A stretch of 64,000 bases of DNA from SMWN01 sp965261165. Its GTDB lineage: Bacteria > Pseudomonadota > Gammaproteobacteria > Eutrophobiales > Eutrophobiaceae. The first letter of the stretch is position 1; every line of letters begins with the position of its first letter. The notes under the pieces are model-generated. The model saw nothing but the letters and a program-made list of their open reading frames with translations, was not told the DNA's origin and did not search any database. The position numbers and the translations under genes are program-made. Location of the stretch: positions 496,001 to 560,000 of the forward strand of contig OZ253445.1 in assembly GCA_965261165.1 (NCBI GenBank). The letters run 5' to 3'. Positions 34,850 to 42,562 of this stretch are shown one piece after another.

Positions 34850-35081
34850 ACTCCTAACAAGTTCTCATTTCGATACGAATTCTTTAGTGTCTATCTATAG
34901 ATGTTATTTGACAGATAATAATAATAATCCATTGATTAATCAAGAATTACTTTACCTCTCAATGTTTTTAGTGAAAAAATATTGTCAACCATTTTGATTC
35001 ATCCTGCCCTATGACGTATTTCATGAAATTTCGAGCTTCAAGTCAAAATTAGCGACACTATAGATTAGTGTCAATAAATAA

Positions 35082-36140
35082 TTAATTCGTCCTTAATTTC
35101 AAACGCCATTCCTCTAAATTCTTATCTTTTAAATCAATAGGATAGGTAATAATTGCTTGATCAAATACAGCCTGCCTGAGCTTAATTTTCAACTGCTGCA
35201 ACATTAACTCTTTAATCTTAGGCCTAACCTGTTGCAATGTAATGCTTTGCTCGGGAACAACAGCGCCTAATTTTAAAATATAAATCCCTTCATCTGTCTC
35301 AATAGGTTCACTCGTGCCCCCCTGCTCCAGACTTGAAGGCAGCGCCTTGAATTCAGGCTTAAGCTTCGAAAGCTTAACCATGCCCGTATAGCCTCCATTG
35401 AAGCGACTGGCAGCATGTTTTGAATGTTCACTGGCGGCTGAGGGAAAATCAATTTTCTTTTTCTTCAGATCTTTGCTGATTGATTCTGCGCGTTTTCTTA
35501 ATGACTCGACCTCTTTTTGAGTCATGCCTTCATCGATTGGTAAAAAGATTTGCCAAATGTGCATGCGCTTTTCAATGACAAATTTATCCTTGTTTTCCTC
35601 ATAGTACTTCTGAATCTGTTCATTGTTTGGAAAATCGACAGGGACATTAGATGTAAGCAACTGATTTAGGTAGACTTCTCTGACAATGTTATCGACGCTC
35701 CTTTGTGCAAGTATCTGCACCTTTTCTCTGGCTTCAATCTTGTTTGCCCTCGCCGCCGTCAATACTGACACGTTGGCTGCTTCCCGTTTGATAAAATCAT
35801 TAAAAGCCTTTTCATCTGCCAATATTTTTTTTCGTTCACTTTCAACGGCCATGGACAAGATGCTTTTAACATCAGAGAATCCCAAGTTGGCTTTCTCAGG
35901 GGTCTGCCCTTGATCTCTCTTTGCTGATTTGCCGGTTTCCTCCACAGATTCCTTCACAGATATAGGTTTCTCGTTAGCAGATTTCTGCTGCTTTTTTTCG
36001 GCTTTCGCCGATATCGCTTCATCAGTACCGATACCAAGAAAATCTTTAATGGACAAAGCGGAAACTGAATAAGGGAAACAGACTCCCGTTGATACCAACA
36101 AATAAAGAAAAACTCTCGAAAATTTATGCTTACTCATCAT
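35082..36140 (-). CDS. Periplasmic parvulin-type peptidyl-prolyl isomerase
   Basis: About 350-residue PpiC/SurA-like foldase. I take ATG 36140 or 36137 as start (MMSKHKFSRVFLYLL), which places a signal peptide at the N-terminus; the reading frame is open to 36158. After a charged linker there is a SurA-N-like helical region (about 90-180) and one parvulin domain at about 195-305, with HIWQIFLPID and GGYTGMVKLSKL matching the fold. It lies upstream of tpsB on the same strand, separated by 232 bases. Unfolded TPS exoproteins are known to be held by periplasmic chaperones such as the parvulin Par27 of Bordetella, so a dedicated chaperone for the 5487-residue TpsA is a reasonable inference. Confidence 0.85.
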   Translation of the reverse strand: MMSKHKFSRVFLYLLVSTGVCFPYSVSALSIKDFLGIGTDEAISAKAEKKQQKSANEKPISVKESVEETGKSAKRDQGQTPEKANLGFSDVKSILSMAVESERKKILADEKAFNDFIKREAANVSVLTAARANKIEAREKVQILAQRSVDNIVREVYLNQLLTSNVPVDFPNNEQIQKYYEENKDKFVIEKRMHIWQIFLPIDEGMTQKEVESLRKRAESISKDLKKKKIDFPSAASEHSKHAASRFNGGYTGMVKLSKLKPEFKALPSSLEQGGTSEPIETDEGIYILKLGAVVPEQSITLQQVRPKIKELMLQQLKIKLRQAVFDQAIITYPIDLKDKNLEEWRLKLRTN

Positions 36141-36252
36141 GATTTTTATCTCGGCCAAACCCCGCCCTGTTTTTTTGGACTTGGAAATCCTTGTGTATAT
36201 AATTGCAACGCAACATTCTAAATAGCTAAAAAGGGATGATTATTTCACATGT

Positions 36253-36287
36253 AAATAGCCTAGACTAGCCTAGGTCTATTTTTTTTT
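36253..36287. promoter_or_regulatory. Imperfect inverted repeat with T-run between divergent genes
   Basis: aaatagcctag (36253-36263) pairs with ctaggtctattt (36270-36281) with one bulge, followed by a run of T. It sits in the 275-base gap between the divergent parvulin and cyclase genes. On the plus strand it looks like a terminator but no plus-strand gene precedes it, so it may be an attenuator or an operator. Confidence 0.4.
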
Positions 36288-36351
36288 GATTTCATGTCAA
36301 GATTTTCCCTTGAAGAATAATAGGGTATGATGAAAGACAGAGAGAATGCCA

Positions 36352-36401
36352 TAACTATTTCATAGGTCGCAAGACGTAACTATTTCATAAGTCGCAAGAG
36401 T
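36352..36401. repeat. Two-copy tandem duplication, period 25
   Basis: Two copies of a 25-base unit beginning taactatttcata, with a couple of mismatches, lie 30-80 bases upstream of the cyclase start and probably overlap its promoter. Confidence 0.85.
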
Positions 36402-36433
36402 AGTGTAAATGCAAAGCTGGGCACAATAAAATC

Positions 36434-37342
36434 ATGGCGCCAAAAACCGTCAATATCGCCATTATGTTCGCTGACATAGCGGGCAGTACTAGACTTTATG
36501 ACACGCTTGGAGATCAGGTCGCCAGAGCAAAGATTGCGGTGGCGATAGAAACAATGTCAAAGATCACCTCGAAAAAAAGTGGCACAGTCGTTAAAACCAT
36601 TGGTGATGAGGTAATGTGCATATTTCCTACCGCAGAGAATGCAGTTAAAGCAGCCTGGGAAATGCAAGAGACATTTGAGAAAGAGTCCGAAACAAATACT
36701 GACGGCTACCCTCTTGCAGTCAGAATAGGCGTGCATTTTGGGCCGGCAATTATAGAAGGTAAGGATGTTTTTGGTGATGCCGTAAATATTTCAGCAAGAA
36801 TGGCCGCGCAGGCGAAAGCAAAACAAATCATTACCACTCAAGATACATTGGAAAAATTACCTGTTGCAATACGTGACAGTACACGTTTTGTTGATCGTGC
36901 GCCCATCAAAGGCAAGAAAGAAGAAATCGATATCTTTGAAATTATCTGGCAGGAAGAAGATGTCACGCGCATAGCAACAAGAAGAATCACTGCCAAAAAA
37001 AAATCAGCAGAAGTAAAGCTAAGTCTGACTTATAATGGACAGACTCTTGAACTCAACAAAGCACGACCTGGGCTGATGATGGGTAGAAGCCAAAATTGCG
37101 ATCTCATGATCAACGAAAAACTGGCGTCTAGGCAACACGTTCGTATAGAACTGCGTAGAGACAAATTTTTCATCATAGATCAAAGCACAAACGGTACGCA
37201 CGTATTAGTAGATGGTGCATCTGAAGTATTTCTTCGTCGAGAAGAATTGTCGTTGAATGGAAATGGCCGAATCAGCCTTGGCGGAGATTTTAGTAAAAAT
37301 CCTAGCGAAGTGGTGGAATTTGCGCTTATTTCTGGAATTTAA
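36434..37342 (+). CDS. Class III nucleotidyl cyclase with C-terminal FHA domain
   Basis: 302-residue cytoplasmic protein. Residues about 5-165 are a class III cyclase homology domain. The two metal-binding Asp are in FADIAGST and GDEVM, and VFGDAVNISARM supplies the base-recognition Asp and transition-state Asn/Arg, so the catalytic set looks complete. Residues about 195-300 form an FHA domain (MMGRSQNCDLMI, ASRQHVRIE, STNGTHV) that binds phosphothreonine. The product (cAMP or cGMP) cannot be assigned with certainty. It is the first gene of a plus-strand cassette followed by PP2C and Ser/Thr kinase genes, so the FHA domain probably reads the kinase's phosphorylation state. The only other cyclic-nucleotide-related protein here is the SulP-cNMP transporter at 1633. 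Confidence 0.92.
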   Translation: MAPKTVNIAIMFADIAGSTRLYDTLGDQVARAKIAVAIETMSKITSKKSGTVVKTIGDEVMCIFPTAENAVKAAWEMQETFEKESETNTDGYPLAVRIGVHFGPAIIEGKDVFGDAVNISARMAAQAKAKQIITTQDTLEKLPVAIRDSTRFVDRAPIKGKKEEIDIFEIIWQEEDVTRIATRRITAKKKSAEVKLSLTYNGQTLELNKARPGLMMGRSQNCDLMINEKLASRQHVRIELRRDKFFIIDQSTNGTHVLVDGASEVFLRREELSLNGNGRISLGGDFSKNPSEVVEFALISGI

Positions 37343-37415
37343 TCACCTAATCTATGAAATTTACATTTGAAAAAAATAGGGTAGCTTTATAATAGGCACA
37401 AGGATTCGATAGGTC

Positions 37416-38156
37416 GTGGTAGAAACTAAAACTTCCAATAGCTTTTCATGGTCGTCATTCGGTATCACTAATGCTGGCAAGGTTCGTGACTATAATGAAG
37501 ATTCTTTTCTTGACAAACCAGAGATAGGTTTGTGGGTCGTCGCCGATGGCATGGGCGGACATGAAGGTGGTGATGTGGCCAGTCAGCTGATTGTCAACTC
37601 CCTTGGCAAGATCCACAAGGACGTTACACTGGATCGGTATATTGATGACATTGAAGACAGACTTACAGAAATTAATAACCATTTAATCGCTAAGGCTCGT
37701 GAGTTAGGAGAGAAGGTGACTATCGGAAGTACGGTCGTGGGCATGCTTGCGTATGATAGTTTTTGCACTTTTTTCTGGGCTGGCGACAGTCGGCTGTACA
37801 GATTACGCAGTGGCTCCTTAAGACGACTATCTGCCGATCACTCGCAGGTGGAAATTTATGTCCAACAAGGGCGAATCCGCCGTGAGGAGGCAGAGACGCA
37901 TCCCCAAAGTAATGTGATAATCAGGGCCGTTGGCGCGGCAAAAAATCTTTATGTAGATTTTGATATTCAGAAAATGCAGTCTGGTGACCGATATATGCTC
38001 TGTAGTGATGGCCTAACCAAACATCTGACAGATACGGAATTTGAAGAAATGCTGGGTAAGGACAATGCTGAGAAAGCCTGCAAAGCCTTAATTAAACTTA
38101 CTCTGGAAAGAGGCGCTGGTGACAACGTCACCACTATTGTAATTGATGTTGAATAA
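37416..38156 (+). CDS. PP2C-family Ser/Thr protein phosphatase
   Basis: 246-residue metal-dependent phosphatase. All PP2C landmarks are visible: RDYNEDS near residue 25, ADGMGGHEGG near 43, the SDGLTKHL aspartate near 190 and the terminal GDNVT. It is similar in size to the Stp1/PppA single-domain group and has no membrane segment. The start is a GTG at 37416 with only a weak ribosome-binding site. It lies 73 bases after the cyclase-FHA gene and 48 bases before the kinase gene, the usual pairing of a bacterial kinase with its counteracting phosphatase. Confidence 0.95.
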   Translation: MVETKTSNSFSWSSFGITNAGKVRDYNEDSFLDKPEIGLWVVADGMGGHEGGDVASQLIVNSLGKIHKDVTLDRYIDDIEDRLTEINNHLIAKARELGEKVTIGSTVVGMLAYDSFCTFFWAGDSRLYRLRSGSLRRLSADHSQVEIYVQQGRIRREEAETHPQSNVIIRAVGAAKNLYVDFDIQKMQSGDRYMLCSDGLTKHLTDTEFEEMLGKDNAEKACKALIKLTLERGAGDNVTTIVIDVE

Positions 38157-38160
38157 TCGT

Positions 38161-38190
38161 GAGTAGCTTAACAATGAGTAGCTTAACAAG
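38161..38190. repeat. Two-copy tandem duplication, period 15
   Basis: gagtagcttaacaat (38161-38175) and gagtagcttaacaag (38176-38190) lie directly before the strong ribosome-binding site of the kinase gene. Confidence 0.9.
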
Positions 38191-38204
38191 TGGAGGAATA
38201 GTCT

Positions 38205-41200
38205 GTGGCTGATTTTAAAACAGCGCTTGAAGCGCTTGCAAAAGGCAACACTGATGCTGATTCTTTGGCCGAACAATTAGTCTCGATTCTTGATGAAGCG
38301 CCGCAATATGCTAATCATATGCTCGCTCAACTCGACGAAATTTATGAGCAGAAATCGATCAGTGGTCAAGATTACGCAAAGCTCAGAAGTCAAATCAACC
38401 GATACAGAAGGGCTCATGCCTCAGAAACGGAGACTGGATCAGGTAAGGCATCTGTTGATTCAACTGTATTTGCCCAAGAAGATAATATTCAAGATAACGT
38501 GGCTCCAACTCCCTCTGCTGAGGAAGCGGCACAGATTGCAAGTGATGACGATCAGCTTTTTGATAGTACTGGGTTTGATGTCACTGGCGCCTCCGATATG
38601 AGTGGTATCGATGTTGATTTTAGCGCGATTAGCGACCCATCTGTGGCACCAGGTTCAGGACCTGCTGGAACTGATTGGTCAGATCCCTCGGCTCAGGCAC
38701 CTGCACCAAAAAAAACATTGGGTCCTGGTTCTGTCATCAAACAGCGATTTAAATTAATCAGTGTGCTTGGCATTGGTGGTATGGGCAAGGTTTACAAGGG
38801 TCTTGACCTGTTAAAAGAGGAAGCTCGAGACAAAAAACCCTATTGCGCAATCAAACTACTAAACGAAGATTTCAAAGACCACCCGGAAGCATTTATATCT
38901 CTACAACGTGAATCAAGTCGTCAGCAAAAACTGGCACACCCAAACATAGCAACCATCTATGACTTTGATCGTGTTGGTGGCCCCGGAACACCTGTCTACA
39001 TCACCATGGAATTGATGGAAGGCATGGAACTGAAGGATTTCATCAAAAAATCCGTGAAAAAACAAGGCGGCCTTCCCTTTGATAAAGCCTTTAACATGAT
39101 CAGACAAATGGTTGATGCTCTCGCTTATGCGCACGATAAACGGCTGGTACATTCAGATCTGAAGCCGGGCAACGCCTTTTGCTGTGACGATGGTACGGTC
39201 AAGATACTGGATTTTGGTATCGCACGGGCGGTAAAGAACCCTGTCACTGGTGAAGCTGAAAAAACGCTTTTTGATCCGGGTCAGTTAGGTGCATTGACAC
39301 CAGCCTATGCCAGTTTTGAAATGCTTGAGGGAGAAGAACCGGATACGCGTGACGATATCTATGCCTTGGGTTGTATGGCGTATGAGCTACTGATAGGTAA
39401 ACACCCATTTAATAAACTACCTGCAAACAAAGCCAAAGAAAATGGTCTCAAACCACCTCTTATCAAAGGTATCAAGAAAAAGCAAAACCGCGCCTTGCAA
39501 AGATCTATTGCATTTGAACGCAAAGATCGCAGCCCGACCGTTGAACATTTCCTTGAGGAACTTGAAAACCGTTATATCTGGTATAAAAGCTCACTCACTA
39601 TTGCGGCAATACTTGTCGTGGTCACTGTTCTTGGCGGAACACTGCCTGTAATAAATTACTATCATCAAAAAGAAATCAATCAAGTTGTTGCCGATATCAA
39701 TACCGGTGACCCACAGGTAATCGTCGATCATTTAGCCGCAATGAATGAATTAGAAAAAACCGATCAAAGAGCAATTATTGATGATGCAAAAACGGCAATT
39801 CAAAACTACTTCAGAAATGAAATCACTGGACTTACTGACACGACAGGTGATAAGTACAACTTCCCTGAAGCAGGACTGATACTTGCTGAAGCTGGCGAAC
39901 TCTATCCAGATTCGAACTTTTATCTGGAACAATCCAAGCATATTGAAACCAACAAGAAACAACAGCTGAGCACACTCTATACTGAATATTCAGATGCTCT
40001 TGTCCTGGCAAAAGAACAGGATGATTCCACCATGCTTGATAACACCAAGGCTATTCTTAAAAAGATCAGAACCCAGATTGATCCTAACGATTCCCTACTG
40101 ACGGATATTCGAGCCAGTAACCAGTATAGATTACTAGCAAATAACGCGTTCGATCTGGGAAATCTTGAACAGGCAATGAAATTAATTACTTCAGGTATTG
40201 AGCTCGCACCAAAGAATGAACAACTGCTTGACACCAGAAACAAGATAGAAAAAACAGTCAAGATCTTCTCACTGGAAGAAAAACTTGATGCTCAATCTAC
40301 TGGACTTACAGCACTTGCTGATTATCGACAAATAAAAACCGATATTATCAATCTGGCCGAACTTGATCCAGAAAGCGGCACACTTTCCCTCATTGCTTCT
40401 TCCATGAAGGACACAGTGAAACAGGCGCTTGAAATTACCTTGTCCAGTGGCAGTAGAGCCGATGCTGAAGTGCTTGCTGATGAATATGGCGAAATCTTGA
40501 GTGTCTTACAACTAGGCGAAGAACTCACGCAAATTAAACTTGCGCATCTTCAAGGTACGGAACGGAGTGCAGCTATCCAGGCCATTGTTGCTGTTGATAA
40601 ATCTATCATTGAAGAGTCGCTCGCATCTCCCAACATGGAAGATTCCTACTGGGAATCCAGAATGCTAGCCAGTGTTAGAGAGCTTAGCAGTTTGTCTGAG
40701 GAAGATATTTCAATAACATCTGCTCTCGAAGGTATCCGTGAATCAATCGCCAAACTCTATATTGATGAGGCACAGAAGACGCTTGATACTAAACGTTTTG
40801 ATGCTGCCAAAAACTTTATCGGCAGAGGTGAACGCTTTGCGCCTAATAATGCAAATATTCTCAATCTGAGAAATGCCATCACACAAGCTGAATCTGCACA
40901 TGAAAAACAATTGCTGGTTGATGGTCTGATAAAAGATTTCAAGGCGCAAACTGAAGCAAATCAGATCACTAAGGCGCTTGAATATTATGAAGAACTCAAA
41001 ATAGAAGTACCAGATGACGTATTTGTCACGCAAGAAGCACCGATATTACTTTCATCAAGCTATGCAAATCTTGCTGAGAGCCGGTTTGATGTAAAAGATT
41101 ATATCAATGCACTGAAATTTGCCAATGAGGGGATGAAACTAAATCCAGCTAACAGCGCGCTGAAAGATGCTAGAACGGAATATATCGTCGAGGCAAATAT

Positions 41201-42512
41201 TATTGATTTAACCGAGCAATTTACCACAGTAGTTAATTTTGATGATGCCAGTGTCCAGAGAAAAATACGTGAGATATCCAGCTCTCTTAAATTCAGTGAA
41301 TTCAGCCAGGCTTCTATAGAGATCCTGGAAGATCGCATAAACACGCTAAGAACCAGTAATGAAAACGCGGCGGCAATACTCGCACAAAGTGCCGCAATCT
41401 TCTTTCCTAATACAGTACTTGAAGACCTTAAGAATGAACTAAAACTTCAACCATGGCCAAATGCAGCTATCGCAGCGGCAGCCTTAAACTCAGGCAAACT
41501 GACGGAAGCAAATGCAATATTGCAAACCGCGCTAATAGAATTTCCTGAACATCCCGATGTTGGTGCCTTTGGAGAATCATTGAAAACCAGTATTGCAAAA
41601 GCAAATAATGCCTTCAGCACGTATCAGACTGAAAAGGATGGCGCAGGGACAGATTATAAACAATTGAGAACGGTCAAGAGATTCCTCTCTCGTACACAGT
41701 CTCTTTGGACAGATAATCCAGATTACGATGCGGCTGAGACGGAGCTGGATGAATTAATCGCGATACATAAACCAGCTACAAAGAAAGTAATAGCCAAAGA
41801 GGAAGTGAACCTGGAATCCGTTGCTACAGCAAAGCCTGGAGCCGCTCCTAAGGAATGGAAACCAACCGATAGCGGCAGAGGTTGTGAGAAGAGACTTGCG
41901 GGTCATGGCAAGCGTGCCAAAGCTATCTGCTACGACTTTGTTAACGCAAGCTGGCGCGGACCTCTGATGGTGGTGGTTCCTGTCGGCGGGGAATTCAATA
42001 GCAACTTTGCTATCGGTAAATATGAAATTTCTGTAGGCGACTATGGTAAATACTGCGCCATTTCAAAATCATGCACTCCAGAGAAAAACAAAGAAAAATT
42101 CAATGATCCACTTACCGGAATTTCACTGGATGAGGCTAGAGCCTATGCAGTCTGGGTTTCAGAACGCACTGGAAAAACCTATCGTCTTCCAACAACAAAC
42201 GAATGGGAATATGCTGCTAATGCAGGTGGGAAACAATCAAAAAAAGATTATAATTGCAGGGTTTCCTTAGGAAATAAGATTATCAAAGGAACGGGTATCG
42301 CGAGCATCAAGTCCGGTCAATCGAATGGCTGGGGGTTAAAGAATTATATCGGTAATGTTCAGGAATGGGTTGTTGATAAAGATAATATTACTGCCAGGGG
42401 TGGTGCATTTGAGGATGCACATTCCAAATGCGAAATCTCATTTAGCAAAGAACATAGTGGCGCATCTGATACTACAACTGGTTTCCGCTTAATCCTAGAA
42501 GAAATAGGATAA
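38205..42512 (+). CDS. Transmembrane Ser/Thr protein kinase with C-terminal SUMF/FGE-like domain
   Basis: 1435 residues from GTG 38205, with GGAGGA 8 bases upstream. Residues 1-70 form a helical region ending KSISGQDYAKLRSQIN; 70-170 are acidic and low in complexity. The kinase domain spans about 175-460: glycine loop GIGGMGKVYKG, Lys in CAIKLL, catalytic loop HSDLKPGN near 315 (Ser replaces the Arg of HRD), DFG in KILDFGIAR, and SFEML in place of APE. One membrane helix follows at about 462-485, then some 750 residues of TPR-like helical repeats presumably in the periplasm. A formylglycine-generating-enzyme-like domain ends the protein (about 1253-1435; TYRLPTTNEWEYAANAG), lacking the FGE catalytic cysteine pair. 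This domain order recalls Pkn1-type kinases. It probably signals across the inner membrane. Confidence 0.93.
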   Translation: MADFKTALEALAKGNTDADSLAEQLVSILDEAPQYANHMLAQLDEIYEQKSISGQDYAKLRSQINRYRRAHASETETGSGKASVDSTVFAQEDNIQDNVAPTPSAEEAAQIASDDDQLFDSTGFDVTGASDMSGIDVDFSAISDPSVAPGSGPAGTDWSDPSAQAPAPKKTLGPGSVIKQRFKLISVLGIGGMGKVYKGLDLLKEEARDKKPYCAIKLLNEDFKDHPEAFISLQRESSRQQKLAHPNIATIYDFDRVGGPGTPVYITMELMEGMELKDFIKKSVKKQGGLPFDKAFNMIRQMVDALAYAHDKRLVHSDLKPGNAFCCDDGTVKILDFGIARAVKNPVTGEAEKTLFDPGQLGALTPAYASFEMLEGEEPDTRDDIYALGCMAYELLIGKHPFNKLPANKAKENGLKPPLIKGIKKKQNRALQRSIAFERKDRSPTVEHFLEELENRYIWYKSSLTIAAILVVVTVLGGTLPVINYYHQKEINQVVADINTGDPQVIVDHLAAMNELEKTDQRAIIDDAKTAIQNYFRNEITGLTDTTGDKYNFPEAGLILAEAGELYPDSNFYLEQSKHIETNKKQQLSTLYTEYSDALVLAKEQDDSTMLDNTKAILKKIRTQIDPNDSLLTDIRASNQYRLLANNAFDLGNLEQAMKLITSGIELAPKNEQLLDTRNKIEKTVKIFSLEEKLDAQSTGLTALADYRQIKTDIINLAELDPESGTLSLIASSMKDTVKQALEITLSSGSRADAEVLADEYGEILSVLQLGEELTQIKLAHLQGTERSAAIQAIVAVDKSIIEESLASPNMEDSYWESRMLASVRELSSLSEEDISITSALEGIRESIAKLYIDEAQKTLDTKRFDAAKNFIGRGERFAPNNANILNLRNAITQAESAHEKQLLVDGLIKDFKAQTEANQITKALEYYEELKIEVPDDVFVTQEAPILLSSSYANLAESRFDVKDYINALKFANEGMKLNPANSALKDARTEYIVEANIIDLTEQFTTVVNFDDASVQRKIREISSSLKFSEFSQASIEILEDRINTLRTSNENAAAILAQSAAIFFPNTVLEDLKNELKLQPWPNAAIAAAALNSGKLTEANAILQTALIEFPEHPDVGAFGESLKTSIAKANNAFSTYQTEKDGAGTDYKQLRTVKRFLSRTQSLWTDNPDYDAAETELDELIAIHKPATKKVIAKEEVNLESVATAKPGAAPKEWKPTDSGRGCEKRLAGHGKRAKAICYDFVNASWRGPLMVVVPVGGEFNSNFAIGKYEISVGDYGKYCAISKSCTPEKNKEKFNDPLTGISLDEARAYAVWVSERTGKTYRLPTTNEWEYAANAGGKQSKKDYNCRVSLGNKIIKGTGIASIKSGQSNGWGLKNYIGNVQEWVVDKDNITARGGAFEDAHSKCEISFSKEHSGASDTTTGFRLILEEIG

Positions 42513-42562
42513 GACAGGAATAAATTAAACCAAGCTCGAAAAAAAACACAACCCTTATATTA

